DNA of 6,294 bases from DATARH01 sp035935235 (lineage in GTDB: Bacteria; Pseudomonadota; Alphaproteobacteria; ATCC43930; CGMCC-115725). The notes under the pieces were generated by a model, which was not told the DNA's origin, made no database searches, and saw only the letters and a program-made list of their open reading frames with translations. The stretch lies in NCBI GenBank assembly GCA_035935235.1, contig DASYXG010000199.1, forward strand, positions 1-6,294, read 5' to 3'. Positions within the stretch are counted from its first letter, which is position 1, and every line of letters starts with the position of its first letter. Made by a program: the position numbers and the translations under genes. This document shows, in pieces, positions 1-4,831 of the stretch.

Positions 1-1
1 C

Positions 2-406
2 AGCGAGCTCGCCGAGCGAGGCGCGGTGCGACGGATCGCCGACGACCGCCAGCCGGGATACCCCTGCCGGGTCAGCCTAACGGACTCGCAGCCGGGCGAC
101 GAGTTGATCCTGGTCAATTATGCGCACCACCCGGTCGCCTCGCCATACCGGATGCGGTTTGCGGTTTACGTCCGCAAGGGCGAGGAGACCTATGACGCGG
201 TCGACGAGATCCCAGAACAGCTACGCAGCCGCACCCTCGCCGTCCGCGGCTTTGATGCGAACGCGATGATGGTCGGCTGGGAACTGGTCGAGGGGCGCGA
301 TCTGGAAGACGCCATCGAACGGCGCTTCGCCGACCTGACCGCCGCCTATTTGCATATCCACTTCGCGGCGCCCGGCTGCTATGCCGCGCGGGTCGATCGA
401 GCTTAG
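2..406 (+). CDS. DUF1203 family protein, 5' end cut off by window
   Basis: The reading frame is already open at base 2 and 134 residues are visible, so the start lies outside the window; the GTG at 26 is internal. The visible start (SELAERGAVRRIAD, then PGYPCRVSL at about 19-27) matches the N-terminal part of DUF1203 proteins, where a D/E-L-x-x-R-G segment precedes a P-G-[FY]-P-C-R-V-S-L motif. The middle carries the LILVNY...SPYR stretch (about 36-50), and the C-terminus ends in the family's H-x-H-x-A-x-x-G-C-Y-A-A-R-V signature (His and Cys near 119-127). The family is usually about 150-160 residues, so roughly 20 are missing. It is probably cytosolic; no biochemical function is known to me. 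It converges with the ferritin-like gene with only two bases between the stop codons. The family call is from memory of its motifs. Confidence 0.8.
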   Translation, partial: SELAERGAVRRIADDRQPGYPCRVSLTDSQPGDELILVNYAHHPVASPYRMRFAVYVRKGEETYDAVDEIPEQLRSRTLAVRGFDANAMMVGWELVEGRDLEDAIERRFADLTAAYLHIHFAAPGCYAARVDRA

Positions 407-408
407 CC

Positions 409-1248
409 TTACGGCACAACCCGGCGCGCCACCGCCTCAAACACCGGCAGGGCCAGGCGGTGCGCGCGCGGTCCGAGACCGAGCGGCTTTAGCAGCATTT
501 GCACGCACATGCGGTGCGGGAAGTGCGCTTGGATCATTGCGCGCCAGCCGCGCCGCATGCCTTTGAGCATGCGATTGTCGGGGGCACCGCCGGCGTTGCG
601 TGCTTGGTACACGTGACGCATCGCAATCCGGCTGTCCTCGCCGTCGATCATGCGCAACCGGTTCCACAACGCGACGGCAATCCCACCGCGGCGCTGCCCC
701 TCGCGCCGCTGATATTTTTTCAGGTAGCTGTAGAAATGTTTGTAGTGGCGAACCTCGTCGTCGGAAATGCGCCGGGTCAGCTCGGAGAGGACCGGCTCGT
801 CCGTCATTCGGCTCAACGTGCGGTAATAACTCGACGTCCCCATCTCGACGATACAGCGCGAGGCCATCTCCCGGCTGCGCGTCTTCTCGACCCCGTCCTC
901 GGCGCATTGCCGGGTGAATTCGGGCAGGAAGCGCTCATAAACGCCGTCCCAGTCAAAATCCGGCCAGGCGAGTTGGACATAGCGGCGCAGCGCCTGGCCG
1001 TGCTGCAACTCCTCCGGTAGCCAGTGCGCCTTGAGCCAGTCGGTGATCTCCTCATCGGCGGAGAAGTAGTCGACCAGGTTCTGCGTATAGAGATCGGTGG
1101 CGGCCTCGACAAAAGAGGCGCTGGCCACGAGATAGAAGAGCGCCTCGTTATCGGCAACGAGGTCACGGCGCAGCCTCGACCAATCGATGTCGTCGAGGGC
1201 CCAGTGCTGAGGTTTGGCGGCGGTTGCGCTGGTCGTTTGGCTGCTCAT
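409..1248 (-). CDS. Ferritin-like diiron protein, acyl-ACP desaturase-type
   Basis: A 279-residue helical protein with the ligand pattern of a ferritin-like diiron site. Counting from the ATG at 1248, it has Glu48 (SFVEAATDLY), Glu80 and His83 (EELQHG), Glu135 (IVEMGTSSYY), and Glu165 and His168 (DDEVRHY). The E...ExxH...E...ExxH order and spacing, and the EELQHG/DDEVRH motifs, resemble soluble acyl-ACP desaturases (EENRHG and DEKRHE). An oxygen-activating diiron centre is therefore likely, but the substrate is unknown. There is no signal peptide or membrane segment. Two starts compete. ATG 1248 has AGGGA 11 bases upstream. TTG 1254, two codons earlier, has the same AGGGA at a better spacing of 5. 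The gene lies 46 bases downstream of the DUF6134-type gene on the same strand, so co-transcription is likely. Its 3' end abuts the convergent DUF1203 gene. Confidence 0.8.
   Translation of the reverse strand: MSSQTTSATAAKPQHWALDDIDWSRLRRDLVADNEALFYLVASASFVEAATDLYTQNLVDYFSADEEITDWLKAHWLPEELQHGQALRRYVQLAWPDFDWDGVYERFLPEFTRQCAEDGVEKTRSREMASRCIVEMGTSSYYRTLSRMTDEPVLSELTRRISDDEVRHYKHFYSYLKKYQRREGQRRGGIAVALWNRLRMIDGEDSRIAMRHVYQARNAGGAPDNRMLKGMRRGWRAMIQAHFPHRMCVQMLLKPLGLGPRAHRLALPVFEAVARRVVP
424..467 (+). terminator. GC-rich hairpin just past the DUF1203 stop
   Basis: CACCGCC (430-436) pairs perfectly with GGCGGTG (456-462). Skipping one bulged C at 429, the stem extends with GCGCG (424-428) against CGCGC (463-467), giving about 12 pairs around a 19-base loop. 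It starts 18 bases after the plus-strand stop codon, inside the 3' end of the opposing gene. No T-run follows, so it is at best an atypical terminator or an mRNA 3'-end structure. GC-rich DNA makes such repeats by chance fairly often. Confidence 0.3.
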
Positions 1249-1269
1249 CCTCAAGCATTTCCCTGGAGC

Positions 1270-1284
1270 AACGTACCAAACGTT
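1270..1284. promoter_or_regulatory. Perfect 15-bp dyad upstream of the ferritin-like gene
   Basis: AACGT-N5-ACGTT forms a perfect inverted repeat in the short gap between the DUF6134-type stop and the ferritin-like start, centred about 29 bases upstream of the ATG. It has the size of a small dimeric repressor operator. No promoter hexamers are evident beside it, so the assignment is weak. Confidence 0.2.
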
Positions 1285-1294
1285 CGATGGCGGC

Positions 1295-2008
1295 CTATTT
1301 CTTCAGCGTGAAGGTAACTTGGCCGCTGTCGTCGTCAACCACGAACATTACCGGAATATCCTGATTGTCGATCCAAATTTTATAATGGGTCGATCCGGAA
1401 ATCTCATATTCCTTGGCCGGGACAGCAGTTCCATCGACGGTGACATTGGTCATCCCGCCACCGCTCACCCTGACTTGTTCGACCTTTCCGCTGTCGACCC
1501 GCATCATCGTCGTCGAGTCGAGGCTGCGCGCCGACCACGGGTTCGCCGGCTTGATCGAACCGGGCGCGGTGATCGTCCCGAGCGGCGATGTGATCACGAA
1601 ATTGTTGCCCTCGGCCTTGCCGCTGACCTCAGTCGTGTCACCGTTCTTGACGGTGACCCCGTGAAAGAACATCAGCCGGTTGCCTTGCCACTGCTCGACG
1701 CGCTGGGCATCCTCGCGGTGCAGCCCAACGCCCAACGCCTTCACCAGAAAATGCGCGGCGGTCTTGATCGTGACGGTCCCGCCTGAGGTCTCGATCACGT
1801 TGCTATAGGTGCCGATCTCGCCAAACACCGAATGCTTGACGTCGTAAACCAGCTGCCTCGTATCGGCGAAGACGGAGGTGGACTGGCCAACGCCGGCGAC
1901 CGCGAGCGCCAGCAGCGCCAACAGGCGCAGCCCCAATCCGCCTCGTCCGGACGGCCTGCCTTCGCGTGCCGCAACCCGCGCCGCTTGTTGCAACCCTCGA
2001 TAAGCCAA
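1295..2008 (-). CDS. Exported DUF6134-type protein with signal peptide
   Basis: A predicted 237-residue secreted protein. A hydrophobic core at about residues 29-41 ends in SVFA before Asp49, a good signal-peptidase I site, so a periplasmic location is likely. The mature part is beta-rich, beginning with YDVKHSVFGEIGT (55-67), then RVEQWQGNRL (103-112), a G/S/T-rich centre and a YEISG...YKIWID...FVVDDDSG C-terminus. This layout resembles the DUF6134 family; function is unknown and the assignment is from memory. No ATG exists near the N-terminus. TTG 2008 has AGGGG five bases upstream. TTG 1936 has GAGG four bases upstream and would give a more typical short signal peptide (MGLRLLALLALAVAG...). 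I keep the longer form. It precedes the ferritin-like gene by 46 bases and may be its operon partner. Confidence 0.65.
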   Translation of the reverse strand: MAYRGLQQAARVAAREGRPSGRGGLGLRLLALLALAVAGVGQSTSVFADTRQLVYDVKHSVFGEIGTYSNVIETSGGTVTIKTAAHFLVKALGVGLHREDAQRVEQWQGNRLMFFHGVTVKNGDTTEVSGKAEGNNFVITSPLGTITAPGSIKPANPWSARSLDSTTMMRVDSGKVEQVRVSGGGMTNVTVDGTAVPAKEYEISGSTHYKIWIDNQDIPVMFVVDDDSGQVTFTLKK

Positions 2009-2047
2009 GCCGCCCCTATTCCCCTCGCCACTTCGGAATACCCGCTT

Positions 2048-2075
2048 TCTATAACCTCGGGCGCGCTCGCCGCAA
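2048..2075 (-). promoter_or_regulatory. Possible sigma-70-type promoter of the DUF6134-type gene
   Basis: On the minus strand TTGCGG (2070-2075) is separated by 16 bases from TATAGA (2048-2053). Transcription would start near 2041, leaving about a 33-base leader before TTG 2008. Each hexamer matches the consensus only partly (3/6 and 4/6), so this is a weak call resting mostly on position. Confidence 0.25.
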
Positions 2076-2196
2076 ATGCTAACGGCCCGAGATCAACGAT
2101 CCCGCCCAAGTTTCAACTCTTGGCTACGCCCAGAGCAGCCTTCATCGCCCGCCCGCAACCGCTGCTTCAAGTTTGAGGTGACAGCAGCAGCGAATC

Positions 2197-2211
2197 ATTA
2201 ACCTATTAACC
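2197..2211. repeat. Tandem ATTAACC direct repeat next to a GANTC site
   Basis: ATTAACC occurs at 2197-2203 and again at 2205-2211, one base apart, directly after GAATC (2192-2196). GANTC is the CcrM methylation site of Alphaproteobacteria. TTAAC repeats are typical of the cell-cycle regulator CtrA, but its consensus has seven bases between TTAA cores and here there are four. A regulatory role is therefore only suggested. Confidence 0.3.
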
Positions 2212-2227
2212 CTACCCTCGGTCGAAG

Positions 2228-2252
2228 ATCGGTGGTGGTCTCCGCCGGTTTT
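2228..2252 (+). terminator. Terminator-like hairpin with a short T-run
   Basis: ATCGGTGG (2228-2235) pairs with CCGCCGGT (2242-2249), with two G-T wobbles, around a six-base loop; three more T residues follow. It is oriented to stop plus-strand transcription, yet no plus-strand gene lies just upstream. It could end a short unannotated RNA or be a chance fold. Confidence 0.25.
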
Positions 2253-2340
2253 CCGCCCTGCCTCGTGCCTATGACAGTCCCGGGTCAGGCTGGAGTTTAG
2301 GTATGCATAGCTGACCTGTTGGACTTGCGTTTGTGCGATG

Positions 2341-2359
2341 CAACATAATCACTATGTTG
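2341..2359. promoter_or_regulatory. Perfect AT-rich dyad overlapping a possible -10 hexamer
   Basis: CAACATA (2341-2347) and TATGTTG (2353-2359) are perfect inverted arms around ATCAC. CATAAT at 2344-2349 differs from the TATAAT hexamer by one base. A TTGGAC (2319-2324) lies upstream, but at a long 19-base spacing. A repressor bound here would cover this promoter. The site lies about 120 bases upstream of the small plus-strand gene at 2478. Confidence 0.35.
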
Positions 2360-2477
2360 AGATGGTGCGGGTCACGGCGAGTTGATCCTGATCAATGCCT
2401 GGCCAGCCACAAAGCGGTAGGCAGGAGACTGCAATTTCAATGGATAGGCTCGCCTGGTGGTGAGCGGAGTGGGGACA

Positions 2478-2708
2478 ATGCGCGTAGCAAACAGAAACAT
2501 TCGCTGGCCGCGTCAGTTGATGCAACGGGTCGACAAAGTCGCCGCCGATCTCAACGTCGTGCTGATCGTTTTCGCGGTCGGCCTGGCGACGCTCGATTTC
2601 ACCTTCATGGTGACGCAGAGGGTCATCGACCGGTTGCCGCAAGTCACGCGCCTGGCGGATGACGCCTCCCCCAGCGTCGTCGCGACGCAGCCCGCCGAGC
2701 AGAAATAG
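2478..2708 (+). CDS. Small hypothetical protein with one hydrophobic segment (76 aa)
   Basis: The ATG at 2478 has GGAG eight bases upstream (2466-2469 region) and is preferred over the in-frame GTG at 2457, which has no clear ribosome site. The 76-residue product has a basic N-terminus (about 1-17), then a long hydrophobic stretch from ADLNVVLIVF to FTFMV (about 23-45) able to span the membrane once, and a polar tail. The DKVAADLNVVLIVFAVGLATLDF pattern resembles short uncharacterised proteins I associate with Bradyrhizobium and relatives, with no known function. It is most likely a small inner-membrane protein. It converges with the ABC permease gene with eight bases between stops. A regulatory dyad lies upstream. 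Confidence 0.65.
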   Translation: MRVANRNIRWPRQLMQRVDKVAADLNVVLIVFAVGLATLDFTFMVTQRVIDRLPQVTRLADDASPSVVATQPAEQK

Positions 2709-2716
2709 GCCCGGCG

Positions 2717-3394
2717 CTAGTCCTTCCGCGCGAGGCGGCGCTCAACGTACTGCGCCGCCAAGGTCAGCGGGAACAGCACCGCGAAATAGAGCACCGCCAC
2801 CATCGTATAGACCTCGAGCGGCCGGTAGGTCGCCGCGGTGATCATCTGCCCCTGGTAGAGTAGATCGGCGACCGCGATGGTCGATACCAGCGATGTGTTC
2901 TTCAGTTGGATGATCGACTGGTTCATGAATGGCGGGATCATCCGGCGAAACGCCTGCGGTAGGATTACCAGACGCAGCCCTTGTAGGCGGCGCAAGCCGA
3001 GGGACCGGGCGGCGTCCCATTGGCCGCGCTCGATCGACTCCACTCCGCCGCGCACGATCTCGGCGTAGAATGCGCCGGTATAAAGCGAGAGAACGAGCGT
3101 CGCCGCCATCGTCGCCGGAATATTGACCCCCAGCACCACCGGCAGCGCATAGTAGAACCAGATGATTTGCACCAAGAGCGGGGTGCAGCGGAACACCTCG
3201 ACATAGGCGACCAGCGGCAAGGTCAGGAGCCAGTTGCGCGACAGGCGCAGCAAGCCGGTCACCAAGCCGATCATCATGCCGATGGCGATTGAGCCGATCG
3301 TATAGGCGACCGTCACGCCGAGGCCCCAGACAATCAGGCCACGGTAGTACCACAGGAACGAGAAGTCCCAGGCGTAGGCCGGCGCGTGGTTCAT
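2717..3394 (-). CDS. Polar-amino-acid-type ABC transporter permease
   Basis: A 225-residue inner-membrane protein of the HisM/GlnP-type permease family, normal in length. Hydrophobic segments lie at about 20-48, 56-90, 95-115, 165-185 and 195-215. The cytoplasmic ATPase-coupling loop is well preserved: GQWDAARSLGL (124-134), with Asp for the first Glu of the EAA motif, followed by ILPQAFR (144-150). ALPVVLGV, YTGAFYAEIVRGG and NTSLVSTIAV are also typical of the family. It starts with ATG 22 bases after the binding-protein stop, with a weak AGG ribosome site, so the two are surely co-transcribed. It would form the membrane channel for the ligand delivered by that protein. No ATPase or second permease follows; the next gene lies on the opposite strand. 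Family assignment is firm, substrate unknown. Confidence 0.93.
   Translation of the reverse strand: MNHAPAYAWDFSFLWYYRGLIVWGLGVTVAYTIGSIAIGMMIGLVTGLLRLSRNWLLTLPLVAYVEVFRCTPLLVQIIWFYYALPVVLGVNIPATMAATLVLSLYTGAFYAEIVRGGVESIERGQWDAARSLGLRRLQGLRLVILPQAFRRMIPPFMNQSIIQLKNTSLVSTIAVADLLYQGQMITAATYRPLEVYTMVAVLYFAVLFPLTLAAQYVERRLARKD
2734..2759. terminator. Perfect 8-bp GC hairpin past the small gene's stop
   Basis: GGCGGCGC (2734-2741) and GCGCCGCC (2752-2759) are perfect inverted arms around a ten-base loop. The hairpin begins 25 bases after the plus-strand stop at 2708 and lies inside the 3' end of the opposing permease gene. There is no T-run. It may block or end converging transcripts, but it could equally be incidental to codons for Arg-rich protein. 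Confidence 0.3.
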
Positions 3395-3416
3395 CGCGGC
3401 CTAGGCGTCTAGGTGG

Positions 3417-4289
3417 CTACAATTCGACGTCGGGCGGGATGTCTTCCGGCTTGACCCCATTGATTGCCAGCCCGTCGTAAAGCCACTGGCGGATCTGCTC
3501 GGTACCGCGGTTGTAATCGACCCAGGCGTTGAGAAAATCCTGCCAGCGCCGGTCGGTCTCCATCTGGATGCCCATGCAAGTCGGCAGCTTCACCGTTGGG
3601 TGATGCAGCATCATGAACTTGCCGAGCTCAGGGTTCTTCTTGACGGCGGTGAGGCCCAGATTGACCGCCAGGATCACGCAATCGGCGCGGCCCGATTGCA
3701 CGGCGAGGATGCAGTCGTCGCGCTTTGGCAGGGCGATGATCTGCGCGTGCGAGGCAAAGCGGCGCGCGGCGATCTCATGCACCGAGCCGATGTCGCAGGC
3801 GACCTTGACGTCGGGCTTGTCGATATCGGCCCAGTCGCTGGCAGTGAACCCTTTTTTGCCGACCATGCCGAACCCGTGCATGTAGAACGGATGGGTAAAC
3901 TCGATGACCAGCGCCCGCAGCGGCGTCGGGTTCAGCGAAAACGCGAGATCGACCTTGTTCGCCTGCAGATCGAGCACCGAGTTGCCGTAAGTCGACTCGA
4001 CGTATTCGAGTTTGGCGCCAAAGATCTTGGCGATGTCCTGAGACATCGCGATGCACATGCCGCTCCATTCGCCGGTGGCGATGTCCTTGTTGAAATAGGG
4101 CGCTTCGCCCGGCAGGGCGGCGATGCGCAGCGTCTTGGTGTCGGTGATCCGGTCCATCGTCGACGACTGGCTCGGCTTTGCCGGAGCGTTCTGCTGGGCG
4201 TGCGCCTCGTTGACGAACAGCGCCGAGGCGCCGGCGGCCGCAACCGAGGCACTCGCGGCGGCAAATGCTAAAGAGCGACGTGACAGCAT
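3417..4289 (-). CDS. Periplasmic ABC solute-binding protein (SBP family 3)
   Basis: A 290-residue periplasmic receptor of the amino-acid-binding family (SBP_bac_3). The start is ATG 4289, preceded by GGGGAGG at a spacing of five; the same frame runs further upstream but lacks such a site. The N-terminus SRRSLAFAAA and an AHA-QQ cleavage site (about 31/32) suggest a Tat-type signal peptide. The mature part has the LRIAALPGEAPYF start, a TPLR motif whose Arg125 should bind the ligand carboxylate, THPFYMHGFGMVGKK, and a GSVHE turn (168-172). In the segment that reads GRxDAVxxD in GlnH and HisJ, this protein reads GRADCVILA (200-208), so Ala208 replaces the Asp that binds the amino group. The permease gene follows after 22 bases. 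A sigma-54-type promoter sits just upstream. The ligand is unknown and may not be an alpha-amino acid. Confidence 0.92.
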   Translation of the reverse strand: MLSRRSLAFAAASASVAAAGASALFVNEAHAQQNAPAKPSQSSTMDRITDTKTLRIAALPGEAPYFNKDIATGEWSGMCIAMSQDIAKIFGAKLEYVESTYGNSVLDLQANKVDLAFSLNPTPLRALVIEFTHPFYMHGFGMVGKKGFTASDWADIDKPDVKVACDIGSVHEIAARRFASHAQIIALPKRDDCILAVQSGRADCVILAVNLGLTAVKKNPELGKFMMLHHPTVKLPTCMGIQMETDRRWQDFLNAWVDYNRGTEQIRQWLYDGLAINGVKPEDIPPDVEL

Positions 4290-4318
4290 CAAAGCCTCCC
4301 CTCGTGTCACGCCGGTCC

Positions 4319-4334
4319 AGCATTGTTCGTGCCA
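4319..4334 (-). promoter_or_regulatory. Sigma-54 (-24/-12) promoter of the ABC transport genes
   Basis: On the minus strand the sequence reads TGGCACG, four bases, then ATGCT. The sigma-54 consensus is TGGCACG-N4-TTGCW. Eleven of twelve defined positions match, and the invariant GG and GC are at the required spacing. Transcription would start about 12 bases past the GC, near 4308, giving about a 20-base leader that contains the GGGGAGG ribosome site of the binding-protein gene. Orientation and position both fit this gene. Such promoters need an ATP-dependent activator such as NtrC. Confidence 0.6.
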
Positions 4335-4340
4335 GTTGGC

Positions 4341-4354
4341 CGGCGCTGGCGCCG
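4341..4354. promoter_or_regulatory. GC-rich dyad in the divergent intergenic region
   Basis: CGGCGC-TG-GCGCCG is an inverted repeat seven bases upstream of the -24 element, between the divergent binding-protein and cupin genes. It could be an operator, but short GC-only dyads are common in DNA of this composition. Confidence 0.15.
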
Positions 4355-4380
4355 AGCCTAGCAGCCCGCGACGCATTTCA

Positions 4381-4397
4381 CGCAAGGGGAATTTGCG
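4381..4397. promoter_or_regulatory. Possible activator-binding dyad upstream of the sigma-54 promoter
   Basis: CGCAA-N7-TTGCG is a 17-bp inverted repeat centred near 4389, about 80 bp upstream of the predicted sigma-54 start. That is the usual distance for upstream activating sites. The NtrC consensus has the same 5-N7-5 layout (TGCAC-N7-GTGCA) and shares the GCA/TGC core, but the flanking positions differ, so another activator is possible. It also lies about 30 bases before the cupin start. Confidence 0.3.
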
Positions 4398-4426
4398 CTA
4401 GATGCTGGTGAGCCAAGGAGGCCGCC

Positions 4427-4804
4427 ATGCCAGTCAACAAGCCGCATCTCGAATTCCACCGCGTCGATATGGATACGGGATGGGAGGTTCCGGCCGGCTA
4501 TCCCGCCGGTATCGAGCAAAAAATTCTCGCCGGCACGCTCGACGAGACCGGCAAGACCGGCAGCCGCACGCGCCTCCTGCGGTTTCAGCCCGGCATCTAC
4601 ACCACCGCACCCTTTGTCCATGACTATTGGGAAGAGGTGTTCCTGGTCGAAGGCGACCTCACCGTCGGTAACGACGCCGAGGGCAAGGGCGGCGAGAATT
4701 TCCGCGCCGGCACCTATGCCTGCCGCCCACCCGGCGCCGTGCACGGCCCGTTCAAGTCGAATGGCGGGTGTTTGCTGTTGGAGAGCCATTACTACGCGGA
4801 TTAG
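4427..4804 (+). CDS. Small single-domain cupin protein
   Basis: A 125-residue single-cupin protein with a strong start: AAGGAGG lies six bases before the ATG. Cupin motif 1 is G56...H65-DYW-E69-E-VFLVEG (56-76) and motif 2 is G95-TYACR-P-P-G-AV-H106 (95-106), an exact fit to G-x5-P-x-G-x2-H. The usual first His of motif 1 (H-x-H) is Phe63, leaving His65, Glu69 and His106 as possible metal ligands. No signal peptide is present, so it is cytosolic. Small cupins of this kind include ChrR-like regulatory domains, dioxygenase-like enzymes and isomerases, and the sequence does not decide between them. It diverges from the binding-protein gene across 137 bp and precedes the small membrane-protein gene by 27 bases on the same strand. 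Confidence 0.88.
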   Translation: MPVNKPHLEFHRVDMDTGWEVPAGYPAGIEQKILAGTLDETGKTGSRTRLLRFQPGIYTTAPFVHDYWEEVFLVEGDLTVGNDAEGKGGENFRAGTYACRPPGAVHGPFKSNGGCLLLESHYYAD

Positions 4805-4831
4805 CGGCCGCCCGAACTGATCACGGACATT

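Larger units (their letters stand above)
2009..2477. other. Gene-poor intergenic region of about 470 bp
   Basis: No convincing coding frame was found on either strand; the open frames here show no protein-like pattern or good ribosome site. Contents seen are a possible promoter for the leftward DUF6134-type gene, two ATTAACC copies with a GANTC site, a hairpin followed by four T residues, an AT-rich perfect dyad overlapping a CATAAT hexamer, and a seven-codon open frame just before the rightward small gene. No tRNA-like or known riboswitch-like structure was recognised. Confidence 0.6.

Noticed and set aside
2197..2211. Canonical CtrA box
   Set aside because: The two TTAA cores are separated by four bases rather than the seven of the consensus, so only the repeat itself is reported.
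2283..2316. GGTCAG...CTGACC inverted repeat in the intergenic region
   Set aside because: Arms of six bases around a 22-base loop are too weak and too far apart to call a structure or operator.
2457..2480. GTG 2457 as start of the small hypothetical protein
   Set aside because: There is no ribosome site at a good distance, while ATG 2478 has GGAG eight bases upstream.
2333..2662. Plus-strand frame of 109 codons starting in the intergenic region
   Set aside because: Low-complexity, Arg/Gly-rich translation that overlaps the better-supported 2478-2708 gene in another frame; no ribosome site.
3600..4271. Long plus-strand frame opposite the binding-protein gene
   Set aside because: It is an antisense shadow from high-GC codon bias, with no recognisable domain, and the opposite strand carries a firm family match.
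4290..4385. N-terminal extension of the binding protein to 4385
   Set aside because: The extension would place 32 residues before the Tat-like signal peptide and would cross the sigma-54 promoter. GGGGAGG five bases before ATG 4289 fixes the start.
4804..4811. GCGGCCGC palindrome after the cupin stop
   Set aside because: It is an eight-base GC palindrome (also a restriction site) expected by chance in GC-rich DNA; no structure or motif is associated with it.
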